Origin: Diadema setosum
Taxonomy: Eukaryota; Echinodermata; Echinoidea; Diadematoida; Diadematidae
Reading direction: 5' to 3'
Length of the DNA stretch: 64,000 bases
NCBI GenBank assembly: GCA_033980235.1
Contig: CM067067.1
Span: forward strand, 22,155,403-22,219,402
Below are positions 1-11,042 of this stretch, in pieces. The notes beneath the pieces were generated by a model. It searched no databases. It worked only from the letters and a program-made list of their open reading frames with translations, and was not told the origin of the DNA. Positions within the stretch are counted from its first letter, which is position 1; every line of letters begins with the position of its first letter. The position numbers were made by a program, and so were the translations under genes.

Positions 1-1539
1 TTCTATACCAAGTCATTAAAGTTGTTTTGCATTCGCATATTGTTATGTATTCATTTATCCATGAAAAAAAATAAGGTGATAGGTGCAGGAACGACTCTGA
101 CTTTGATCACGAGGATTGAAAGGGAGTATGATGACAGTGATGATGATGATTAGGAGGAGGGGAGTAGGAGGAGTAGGAGGAGGAGGGGTTAAGAAGGAGG
201 GATGGAAGAGATTAGGATTCCTTACTTTTATTCGCTCCTACTTTGAAGTGACATTTGCGGCAGCCGAATTGGCCAATAATAAACTGTGACGTGGGAGGTG
301 CTAATTGAAACGGGAGATCCCCTTTCTCAGACCAGGTGAGCAGGGGGACACGGGCAAGTTTAATGACCTGTCGGCTTCTTCCAGTTTCACCGAAAAGGCA
401 CGAAAAGGCGGTCGCAGTGTCAGATCTAAGGAGTGCATATCTTTAACGTTCTCTTTCTTTCTTCCTTTTTTACTATCTGAAGAATTCGCATGGCAACGTT
501 CAAGTTGTTCACATTCTGTAATCTCAAGGGTGTCTGACTTTTCTCTCCTTTTTTTTTCAAAGTGTCAGTTATGTTGTGTTTTTTTATACTGGCATGATAA
601 GGTCACCATTTTATATCAAACACAAGTACATTGAACAAAATTATAGAGATGGAAAGGACGATGCCTTTATTACTCAGCCCCTCCTCTTGAGAGGTGGTGT
701 CTTTGTACATGTTCGTTTGTTCGTATTTATTCTGCTTCTCAAATCAAATCAAAGTAAATTACAAGTTTGTAAAAAAAAAATAATACAAAAAATAACCAAA
801 ATATGACAACGGAGCAATACAAAAGTGCAATCTATACCACACGTATGGCAAAATCATTCAAAACATTTATGGCTGGTTATAAACACAAAAATAGCAGTTC
901 ATTTTGATTCAACAAGAAAGCAGGAGACTGTCAGCATAAGCATGGCTTGATTGGGCCGATGACCTCATTGGGAATGTAGCTCAGGTTAAAGAGAGGACAA
1001 CTTCTATGCAAATTTACTTTCAGAGTATCGCATGTTTTCATTGTTTTCATGAAAAGGAGCGTATCGTATACTGGTTGGCTCATTTTGTTTCAAAGTTTTG
1101 TTCAATCCGAACCGACATGATAGTCTTTGTATAACATTAACTCTCACGTAAAGCAGTAATATCCGCCAAAATTGCACACGCGAATTAGACGTGGTGACAA
1201 TATCATTGAAACCCGCGAGTTGCTATAGCAAGCACACTCACAAAATAAATAATAATGACTAAATTTCTTAAGTTCGAGATTACAAAATTAAATAGAAATA
1301 TATTGCAAGAGGTAGTTGTACTACTTTTGATTTCTAAATAAACATAACTTCCATTAATTTGTTTGACATTTCTTACTCAATATTTTGCGACTCTATCACG
1401 GTAACGTGCTGGCGGGTCATGAAGATAAATGCATGTTTATACAATGATATAATGGATTGAGCCTCTATCGTAACGTTAACAACGGCTAATGGCGATTGTT
1501 TCAAAATTAGCCTTCTTGCTTTTATTTCTTCTCTTTTGG
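1..1539. other. Intergenic, no gene supported
   Basis: AT-rich DNA with only short open frames that lack domains, convincing starts or splice context. A purine-rich GGAGGA/GATGAT stretch lies at about 120-215 and short poly-A runs near 770-800. No transposon ends or RNA gene were recognised. Confidence 0.6.
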
Positions 1540-1705
1540 AGAGAACAGCGAAAGAGATGGAGATTAAGAGAGAAGGAGAGAAGAGAGAGAGAATAAATGA
1601 GAGAGCAGAGAAAAAGTAGAGAGAGTTGGTAGAAAGGGAGAGAGGGGAGATGGAGGGGGGGGGGGGGGGGGGGCAGCGGAGGGGAGAAGAAGAGAGGAGA
1701 GTCAG
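1540..1705. repeat. Polypurine tract with G19 run
   Basis: About 165 bp of almost uninterrupted purine on the + strand, mostly GAGA and GGGA. It contains an unbroken run of 19 G at 1655-1673. Such tracts can form triplex or G-quadruplex structures; that is inference from composition only. Confidence 0.85.
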
Positions 1706-2639
1706 TGCAAGTTCATCCGGACCATTAAACCAACTGCTGTGTCAATTTCTGAGAGGGATGACGAGTCGCTATCGCCTGCTTCCCGCCAAGAAGGAGTGGG
1801 GAAGCCATCCGAGGCCTGAAGAATCTTTGCAGAGCTCGCCTGATTGATCTCACTCACGTCATTAAATTACGGCAAAGAGAGATAATACATATTTATCGAG
1901 AAGTATGTTCCACGGTGCATGTACGGAAGAACTCTTCAATCGGAGGGGGACAGTTCAATTGTCTTAAATCCACGCTCGGCTGACTCGAGATTGACTAAAC
2001 GAATCCGGAGAAATCTTATCAAGGCAGAATTTCGAAGGTTATGTCTACATACTCCCGCCACCTGTTTCAATATTTTCCATCTTTCTCCTACCCCCTTTTT
2101 CCTCTGCTTCTTTATAAGCTTTCTTCCCTCGTTGGCGCGAATGAGGGAAGAGATCTACACTGATTTAGTGGTGGTGTATTGATCGCCTGTCCGGCGCGTA
2201 AACTTGTGTATTCACTTTTTTTTTTCTTTTCTTTTTTTTGCGCGCGTTGACATTCATTCTGGCCCGACTCGCTGTCGTGTTGGACCGAGCGTCTAACCGC
2301 CTCGTTCAAAACCGCTTTAGTCAATCAAAACGCGGACAGCTGATGTTGAAACAAGCCATTAGGCTGTATTGGCACAGGAGTATGGCAGTTCGCAGCCAGA
2401 CTCCGAGCCAACGAGTTTTCCCCATGCTGTACGTGCGTCCAGTTTGCCACAGTACTTCTGACAAACTAAACTCCCCCCCCCCTTTGTTTTAACAGCAATG
2501 CAAACATGAAATTGAGCTCATAATGGTTTATTAACATCCTTCTCCAAGACACATGACAGCTTCCTCTTGTTTGGAATATCTTCTTTTTTCCCCTTGACAA
2601 GTGACTAGTTAGATTAAGACAGTTTGGAAGGAGAATGCA
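1706..2639. other. Intergenic, no gene supported
   Basis: Moderate-GC unique-looking DNA followed by a pyrimidine-rich stretch near 2080-2240 and a C10 run at 2473-2482. Open frames here on both strands are short and low-complexity. No recognisable gene. Confidence 0.5.
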
Positions 2640-2643
2640 TTTT

Positions 2644-2678
<35 letters not shown>

Positions 2679-2679
2679 G
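2640..2679. repeat. T-run joined to G26 homopolymer
   Basis: A run of about 13 T, then one C, then 26 consecutive G (2654-2679). This is the longest G run in the window. True length in the genome is uncertain because such runs are error-prone in sequencing and assembly. Confidence 0.85.
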
Positions 2680-2937
2680 ACTGACAAACTTTCTGAACGA
2701 TGTGAATCTTCTTCAATGTTTCCCTGTTGAAGGCTCCAAAAAGTTTCCGACGTAGGGACTACCGATGTCCAACAGGAAAAGTTCTTGTGCAGTCGTTTGT
2801 TGCGTCTTCGTATAGTTTTCAAATAAATGTACATACATTTATAGATGAAATGCATACACATAAAGCAGTAATAGTGAATACATACATAATAAAGTAATTA
2901 AAACCTAAAATGGCATTAAAACGCTTTATCCTGGCGG

Positions 2938-3163
<226 letters not shown>

Positions 3164-5095
3164 AATAATTGTTAAGAACACATTTTTTTGACTTACGTAA
3201 TTTTTTATGTTATTTTCTTCGGTTTTGCCAATCACGCAAGATTGAATATTTCATAAGCCATAACCTCCTGGTAGTTAATTATTCTAAACCCGATGGCCTC
3301 AGTCTTCAGTCCTCATGTGATGATAAAAATGTCCCTCTACGACGAAATGAACGATAGCAGAGCGTCGGGAAAAACAAACATGTAAGCCTCTTCTTTCTCT
3401 CGCTAATTCATATTAGTTTTCAGAAATATCGACTTTTGTTGAGTGAACAAGATTTTGGCCGTGTTCGGGGGATTATTAAATTCGAGTTACCCATATTCGT
3501 CCCATCAACAAATTCTCATAAAAAGTTGCTCAAGGCGTTTCCACGCAGAGGGAAGAGAAAGCAAGATTTATTAGAAAATATCAAATCAATAGTCATAGAA
3601 GATATTCGAGACGTTCACAATCGACTCGTCTGCAAACTCGGTTAATATCATTTACTTGAGTGTTAATGCGATTTGGACATTGACTTATGTTTCGCCCATA
3701 GGGCGCGCTACGCACCGCGTGTAAGGGAAACCTATGAGAGTACAGGCGAGTTAGCGGCGTTCAGCCCGTTCTTTCGCAGCTTGGATGTGCTACTGCTATC
3801 GATCAAAAACGGGTCCATCGGAACGTCATTAAAAGTGTTATTAAAGGGAGAACGGAAGGGGTTACCGTGAAACAACACACTAGTGGCCACTCTAATTGAA
3901 TACTCCCGTACCTTATCAAAATGTAGATATTAATTGTTGTTGTTGGGGACTAAAATAAAACATAAAGAAGAGTACATACACCCTCAACTTCTTACTTTTT
4001 TCCTTCATGCGTACACATACATGTACTTACGTATTGCCTGCTATCACACAGCAGTGCTGTAGCGATAATTTCGAATGAGAGTCAGCTAATCTTCAACTAA
4101 CTGAAGGCGGCAGACTTAACCAGAAGAAGAAGAGCGGTAAAGAGAGGTACGTTATTATAAGAACTAGTATGATAGATAATTCCTATCTTTGGTTGGTCTC
4201 TTTGGTTCATCAGTTTTTTGGTAAGGAACAGGCAAAACTTTGCAATTTCATACACATAATTTTTTCCGTCTAATACTTCTCGCCTTCATCTACACGGAGT
4301 AGTGAATATTTATATTAGCAGCGATACAATTCTTTTCCAGACGATGTTCCAGACAAGTTGGGGGAGAAGCGAGCCCGCCTAACCAAGTTAACAGAACTAA
4401 GAACATGAAAATTCATGGTCGCAACAAAAGCCGACTTTTGTTGCAATATCACTTGGCTTCGAGGTGTTACGAGAATGTACACTCTGCTTGCTTTGTACGG
4501 CACGCGCGCACGCGCGCGTAGGTGAAGAACAATTCATATCCATCTCTGCTAAGAGCCATGTTAATAGTACTATCAGTCGCGTGGGCAAACACAACTCTGT
4601 TTACTCAGCTAACTCCTGAAGTTTCCCCCGCACGCGTCGAAGTGTATATCAACACCTCCGTTCCTTGTTTTGCCGAGTGTCTTCGGCCGGCGCGCTCGAT
4701 CCTCGCCTCCATTATCCAATTATGCTCAATTAATGTGCGGGATGAGTAGGCCTCGTTCGAGTCACGTGATGCGCCGATTGCGCGCAGGCTAAAAGATCGA
4801 TCACTAGTCGATCCATCACGATACTTGCCGTCGTCTTTTATCTTGGTGGGAATGAGATTTCTACACTTCTTTCACCAGACTAAACACATCTTCCCAAGGT
4901 ATTACTCATTCACTCATTCATCGTAGATGATATTATTTACCGTTTTTACACCGCTTTCGGAGCCTTCCATAATTATTTTTCATAGCTCTAGCATCATACA
5001 TTGAAACTGACTTCCACTGTTTAATCATTGTTTCGTCCCTGCATATCTAATCAAAATATATGCTTCAACTAGAGCTATATGATTGAAATATATAT

Positions 5096-5096
<1 letters not shown>
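3164..5096. other. Intergenic, no gene supported
   Basis: Mixed unique DNA. Two short + strand open frames (3436-3645, 3673-3870) have no recognisable domain or splice support. An alternating CACGCGCGCACGCGCGCG stretch at about 4500-4520 is Z-DNA-prone. The part around 4490-4840 is visibly GC-richer and CpG-rich. No transposon ends found. Confidence 0.5.

Positions 5097-5097
<1 letters not shown>

Positions 5098-5149
<52 letters not shown>
5098..5149. repeat. (TA)n microsatellite
   Basis: About 52 bp of uninterrupted alternating AT/TA, preceded by looser TATATACAATATA sequence. Confidence 0.95.
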
Positions 5150-5150
<1 letters not shown>

Positions 5151-6342
5151 TGGGAAAACATATTGCTATCAAATAGTTTGATTCAAGTTTAAAGTTACAT
5201 AAATTTATAATTTCTTAAAAGCAGAAAAACAAGACGAATAATAAAGTACAAACAATGTTGTTCTAATCAGTAAATAGTACATCATCATCTGAAGAAACAT
5301 TAGCCAATTTCGAACCAATTCTGCCAAGAGGATCAAATGTCTTTCAATCAATGCTATAGGTCCTATGTCTCCTGGAGGCGCAAAGATGTTTCAGATCTAT
5401 AATGATACAAGATAACAGGGAGTAGATTCTGATTTGACTTGATTGGGCGTCATTAAACCTGCAAAAAAAAGTTAATACATGGTTAATGATACCACTGACC
5501 TTCCACTCAGCTCCCCCCCCCCCATCCGCCTCCCCAATGAGGCTATATACAGAGGATCACTAACGTATGTGACGAAAGCTCCTTGACAACACAGTAAAAA
5601 CAGTAAACGACTCTTACAAATGTTTTCATGATGTATTAGATTGAATAAATGTACTATATTTCTTGTAGTATTTTCTTGTAAATTAATTCTTACTTGCATT
5701 TCGTCAAGTTTTGCATGAGTTTGTTGAATTTTGAATACTTAATGAGGTTTTTGATCTAGTCAACAGTTGATCTAACGATCATTACAAGAAGTGAATGAAT
5801 TGACAGTCCGATTGATTAAGTTATCAATTTGAGTGAATATACTCTATTGGTTGATTAATATTTGAATGATGGTTGCTTATGATTTCCTGGGCTGAGTGTC
5901 TTACTGACTGAGTGTCCTCGTATACGATGACTTCCTAACTCATTAATTAGTGACGAGTCACCGGGCAGAAATAGATTTGTATATACACGTGGTTAAATAA
6001 ATTGGTCGGGAGACTTGCTAATTGCATGTTCGCGCTGACTCGATCGTTCGGGACGACTTCGGATTATTATACTGGAGGAGTTTTTTGATGGACAGGAACG
6101 TGTTGAATATAAATGATTGATTGATTGTTACCATTCATCGCTGTAAGTCATTTGAATGTAAAATGGTTCGCATTTCTGCAGGAGGGGGGGGGGAGGGGTG
6201 TTGGGGTGGCGAAGATGTGATATATTCCTCGTGGGGTTATTTTGACACGTTTATAAAGACGGGTAGCTGAGACCTTCAGCCCCTTCCGACTTTAATCAAT
6301 CACAACCCCGAACATATCTAAAGAGGATGAGTCTGTCTTCAT
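5150..6342. other. Intergenic, AT-rich
   Basis: AT-rich unique DNA with a C11 run (5513-5523) and a G10 run (6184-6193). No gene, RNA or mobile-element ends seen. Confidence 0.5.
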
Positions 6343-6410
6343 GGGGGGGGGGGGGGGGGGGGGGCAGTGAAAGAGAGAGAGAGACGGAGTGTGTGTGTGT
6401 GTGTGTGTGA
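6343..6410. repeat. G22 run plus GA and GT microsatellites
   Basis: Twenty-two consecutive G (6343-6364), then a short GAGAGA tract, then about 11 GT units. Three different simple repeats lie directly next to one another. Confidence 0.9.
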
Positions 6411-6889
6411 ATGAAAACTCTATATGATTCATCAGCACTTTATTGCTTTCTCTCATCACTTCTTTTTTTGTGTGTCTTTTAAGATGTAGGTGTTCTTTTC
6501 TTCTTCTTCTTCTTCTTTTTGGTATTCATGAAGCTAGATGTTAATGTTTACCAATATGACTCGAATTAAGATCGCGATCGATGCGAAATGGGTTTAGGAA
6601 GACATGGCAAGCAGGGAGGATAAACGACGCAGCCTGCTGAATAAAGATTGCACCGTTAATTGATCAAGTATTCTAAAGATGGATTACACGAGGGGGGAGC
6701 CGAAGAAAACGAAGACGACCAAAAGACAATGACCAAAAAAAAAAAAAAAAAAAAAAGAGAGAGAGAAGAGAGTGAGAAAAGGGGGTAGAGATTTCAATTT
6801 GAAGGTAAACTGAATTCGCGACAGTCTGTGAGGAAGAAGAGAAAGGGAGAGATAAAGGGGGAGTTGGAACAATTTTTCCCTAATTGATG
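6411..6889. other. Intergenic with A22 and purine tract
   Basis: Contains CTT repeats near 6500-6520, a run of about 22 A at 6735-6756 followed by GAGAGA, and purine-rich DNA to about 6865. No gene supported. Confidence 0.5.
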
Positions 6890-7140
6890 AGTGGGTGATT
6901 GTAAGTGGTCAGTTCGAGCGGGTTTTACCCCCACACGCCTTGCCCGCGCACGCCAGCGAAACCCGGGTGCGGAGTGGCCCGTGTCGCCGCTAAGGACCGA
7001 ACGCGGGGTTATTGCTATTCAATTACCAATAATCCTTGGCTGGAAGCTGAACCAACAAGGCGATCGATCAGCGCCAATTTTGTAACTGTCTTTTTATCGC
7101 TCGCCCATCGGCGGGAGGGCTCGGATGCTACACACTAGCT
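6890..7140. promoter_or_regulatory. GC-rich unique block, possible cis-regulatory DNA
   Basis: About 250 bp of CpG-containing, repeat-free DNA inside AT-rich surroundings. It includes homeodomain-type cores (CAATTA, TAATCC) near 7018-7036 and no transposon ends. Two overlapping open frames cross it in different frames, which argues for composition rather than coding. A regulatory role 22 kb upstream of a homeobox gene is only a guess. Confidence 0.2.
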
Positions 7141-7587
7141 TCGTCGTTACTTCGGCTATCCACAATCCTACCCCCCCCCCTCCTCTGGTATATATACAAC
7201 ACATTGCCATTTTGAAGAATAGAAAGTCAGTTTTCCATGACGCATACATCATCAGCTCATAACGATTCGGTGGTTTTATAAATTCACATACACCGAGTAT
7301 TAACAGGAGAAATCGTATTCAATGAAATGAGGAGGAGGATGTCGGATACAAGAACGGGCGTTAATAATGCGAACTCCATGTATACAAATGAGGCGACGAT
7401 GTTGCTTTTTCAGTTCCCTCCTTTGATAAGAAATGAAAAAAGTTTGCAAAAGATGTTCATGGCATGAATAAGAAGACAAACAAATTTATCAAGAGGAAAA
7501 TGTCCATCATCAAAATTGCTTCATGGCTACTTTAATGCAGATCTGTAATCTTCCGTGTCCGGAAGCATTGTCTGTCGATTGTAACTA

Positions 7588-8027
7588 CAGTTTGACCTCG
7601 ATTATCCGGCCTCCTTTTATCCGGAAATCTCAATTATCCGGACGCGTTCACGCAGTGAAGGACTTTTTTTTCATCCAAAAATTGAGAAAAAACAGTGACT
7701 TTAACATCTTTTCATGGATCTATTTCACTAATTTCATAAGATGTGCATGATATGTTTCTCAATATCTAATGAGGTAAAACATATATGATTTTCACATAAA
7801 GATATACTTTATTTTTGTGAAGAAGGAGCACTACAATTTTGCGCAGGCTAGCATAGATTACACCACCGTTGCGGGGTACGCTACCTGCCTAGTATAGCTG
7901 CCAATGCACTGGGACGGCAGCTTGGACGGTAGCTATATACATTAACATTGTGTCTCCCATATCCGGCCATTTCGCTTATCCGGATGAACGCCGGTCCCGA
8001 CATGGCCGGATAATCGAGGTCGAACTG
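7588..8027. mobile_element. pogo/Tigger-like MITE, TA target site
   Basis: A 440-bp non-autonomous DNA transposon. The left end reads CAGTTTGACCTCGATTATCC. The right end is its near-perfect reverse complement (…GGATAATCGAGGTCGAACTG), giving terminal inverted repeats of about 24 bp. Both ends are flanked by TA (7586-7587 and 8028-8029), the target duplication of Tc1/mariner elements. CAGT…CCTCGATTATCCGG termini resemble pogo/Tigger elements. Extra TATCCGG copies lie just inside both ends (about 7617, 7635, 7960 and 7977). No transposase frame is present, so movement would have depended on an enzyme supplied elsewhere. Confidence 0.85.
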
Positions 8028-8029
8028 TA

Positions 8030-8734
8030 CACTATCAGAAACTAGAAATTTGACACACTGACACAGTACATCATTTCTTAATGCCGATTATTTATTTTGT
8101 AATATGTTACTTTATACAACACTTTGAATGTCACATATTCTTTACACAATGATAGTTACTGACTTTTTTTAAGGAATGTTTTTTTATTCGTCAGCAATGA
8201 ACACAAATGGTACAAAGTAATATACGATAATCTCACTTTAAATTCATAGTTATTACATTCTGATAATTTATCTCAAAAACATGTGTGTGACCTTGTTTCA
8301 GTATTTTCACAAACAATATACTTTTTTTTAATGATTTCAATCACATTTATAGGGGATACACATTCATCATTATACAACTAAAACTAACTGTGTCATTAAC
8401 AAAACCGTTTATAGTCTTATTCATTCTACTTAATCTTAGATTTTAATATCCATTGATTGAAGTTTCGTATCTAAAAGAAAACTCTCCCCTCATGTTATAT
8501 CAAATATTTAATTTGTAATTAATAATGTATGATGGAATCGAAATTTAAAAAAATCGAAACATATCACAATGTAATCCCATTGCTAATAATCTCTCCTCCT
8601 TCTCATTATTGTTATTAGGTCAGAGGAATGTCAAAAAGAATCATATTTGATGGTTGGTGGAGATGAGAATTGGGCTTTTGACTTTTTGTGAGATACCAAG
8701 AAAACACTAAGGATATAGTACAGAGCATACCATT
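8030..8734. other. Intergenic, AT-rich
   Basis: Very AT-rich unique DNA with no open frame, repeat end or RNA structure that I can support. Confidence 0.5.
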
Positions 8735-8925
8735 TTAAGAGGAATTCAAAGTTTATTTGATGAAAATCGGGTTTGGAATGACTGAAACATCCAAAAACAA
8801 AATAAAACAAATCGATCGTGATGAAGTGTGGGTCCCACACTTTATTAGAATCGCTCTTTTTTGGATATCTCAGCCATTTCAAAACCAATTTTCATCAAAT
8901 AAACGTTGAATTCCTCATAGAATTA
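8735..8925. repeat. Foldback (imperfect palindrome) repeat
   Basis: Left arm near 8735-8780 (TTTTAAGAGGAATTCAAAG, TTTATTTGATGAAAATCGG) is mirrored as reverse complement in 8880-8925 (CCAATTTTCATCAAATAAAC, TTGAATTCCTC). The arms of about 45 bp flank a centre of about 100 bp. Similar sequence style continues on both sides (about 8640-9000), so the full element may be longer. It looks like a degenerate foldback MITE; no clear target duplication was found. Confidence 0.6.
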
Positions 8926-9504
8926 TGTGCTCTTTCATATTTCATAAGAGGTTTCTCATTATTTCACCAAAAAATGTTAGGAACCTGAAATTAGGTCTCA
9001 TCCAAAACTGTACGACCCTTTTAAAGGGCACAATAATGACATATAAAGTCAATATTTAAGTTCATTTTGTACTAACTGATGACTCGCTTTCGTTTTTGTT
9101 TCAAATGATATTTTATTTCCATTCTATCATCCATCCTTGATTATATCCAATTGAACAGTCAGTTGTTGTTGTATTAAGTTTGTATAATTAGCTACCGATC
9201 ACAAGAAATATGCCAAATATCGATACCGATACTAATACATATCATTTATTTTTATTTAATTTATGCCATTTTGAAGAGGGCCTGTCCAACATCCTATATA
9301 TCATAGATTTTCAATCACATCTTTGTTTCGTTTGCATTCTTTTTTTTATTTTTCAATCTTATTCTCTATTGCCTTTTGTCAGTATAATAATCTGCATCGC
9401 TGATTAATGCGATGTCGGTACAAAGACTTTTTCCCCTAACTGTCTGCATTGTTAGGGAATAATCTTCCTCTCGCCATATAAGAAGTTATGGTTACTGCCA
9501 TTAA

Positions 9505-9589
9505 CCCTGTGTGCCTCAAGTGCCGATTGGCATAGGAAACTTCCATATAGTGCCTTATGCAAAGTCCACATTCCTTGGCATAGAAAGGG
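9505..9589. mobile_element. 85-bp piggyBac-like mini-element
   Basis: A very small element between two TTAA sites (9501-9504 and 9590-9593). Its ends are CCCT… and …AGGG with further inverted similarity (TTAACCCTGTGTGCC against reverse complement TTAACCCTTTCTATGCC). TTAA duplication with CCCT/AGGG ends is the pattern of piggyBac transposons. It has no coding capacity and would be an extreme deletion derivative. Confidence 0.55.
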
Positions 9590-9719
9590 TTAATCGAACC
9601 AGGGGTTTGTTAGTTTGTGAGGTCTGGCGAGGGTATTTCACCACGGGTTTTAATCATATTCCACTCCTGAAGGGCTAACAAAACCACTTTGAAAGTTTTA
9701 TAACAATGATAAGAATTTT

Positions 9720-10100
9720 AAGTGTACTACTACTAGTAGAAGTAGTAGTATCAGCAACAGCAGTATAAGTAGTTACAATATTAGAAATGATGATGATGAT
9801 AATAATGGTGATAATAATGATAATGATAATAATAATAATGACAATAATAATAATAATCATAATCATAATAATGACAATAATAATAATAATCATAATAATA
9901 ATAATTGTAATAATGACAATGGTAATGACAATAATAAGTAGCAATTGTAGCAGAAGTATTAGCAGCAGTAGTTATGGTATTGGTAATGATGATGACAATG
10001 ATAATAATAATAATAATAATAACAATGACAATGAAAAAATCAAGGAACAATAGTAGAAACAGTAGTAGTAGTGGTAGTAGTAGTAGTAGTGGCAGTCGTA
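9720..10100. repeat. Trinucleotide-rich low-complexity tract (AAT/GAT/AGT)
   Basis: About 380 bp of interleaved ATA, ATG, AGT and ACA triplets. Because every triplet shifts as a unit, several frames stay open on both strands, producing Ile/Tyr/Ser-run frames that are not genes. Probably an old, mutated trinucleotide array. Confidence 0.9.
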
Positions 10101-10223
10101 TTATTGTTCTCATTATCAAGGAAAATGCTTCAAATCTATCGTTTCTGGTAATGCAGGTTGTGACCAAAGAGAGGTGAAATCCTTTATTCATAAATATTGT
10201 AAGAGATACAGTAAATTTAAACA

Positions 10224-11042
10224 CAAAATAGCAAGATGCCAATCAAATTAAGTGATGATTAATAATTCCATTTTTAAAAGTCAGATGATCATTAATGATT
10301 GATTTCAATTATTTGATTTTGTGTCATATAAATGTTATTATAGTCTTTGTATACTTAACTTAAGTGTAAATTTACATTGTCACGGATGGATGTTTCAAAT
10401 ATAATATAATAATATAAATACATAAATATATCAAAATACAAAATAACAAGAAGCCAATCAAATTAAGTGACAATTAATAATTCCATTTTTAAAAGTCAGA
10501 TGATTATTGATGATAGATTTCAATTATTTGATTTTGTGTCATGTAAATGTTATCATAGTCTTTGTATACTGAACTTATAACTTATGTGTTAATTTCCATT
10601 GTCATGGATGGATGTTGCAAATACAGTATATATTAATATATTAAAATACAAAATAGCAAGAAGCCAATCAAATTAAGTGACAACTAATAATTCCATTTTT
10701 AAAATTCAGATCATTATTAATATTTGATTTCAATTATTTCATTTGTGTCATGTAAATGTTATGATAGTCTTTTTATACTGAACTTATAACTTATGTGTTA
10801 ATTTACATTGTCACGGATGGATGTTGCAAATACAGTATATATTAATATATTAAAATACAAAATAGCAAGAAGCCAATCAAATTTAGTGACAACTAATAAT
10901 TCCATTTTTAAAAGTCAGATGATTATTAATATTTGATTTCAATTATTTCATTTGAGTCATGTAAATGTTATGATAGTCTTTTTATACTGAACTTATAACT
11001 TATGTGTTAATTTACATTGTTACGGATGGATGTTGCAACTAC
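10224..11042. repeat. Four-copy ~210-bp tandem repeat array
   Basis: Four head-to-tail copies beginning with CAAAATAGCAAGAAGCCAAT-like sequence at 10224, 10439, 10649 and 10858 (periods 215, 210 and 209 bp; the last copy ends near 11042). Each carries CAATCAAATTAAGTGAC, TAATAATTCCATTTTTAAAA, a TGTAAATGTTA segment and ends with ACGGATGGATGTT. Copies 2-4 are closest to one another; copy 1 has extra TAATATAAT sequence at its end. AT-rich and non-coding; a small satellite or minisatellite cluster. Confidence 0.9.

Noticed and set aside
9675..10242. Open frames of 60-150 codons on both strands
   Set aside because: They arise from AAT/GAT triplet repeats, which keep several frames open at once; no domain is present.
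10224..11042. Tandem repeats considered as a CRISPR array
   Set aside because: The units are ~210 bp and contiguous without spacers, and the genome is eukaryotic.
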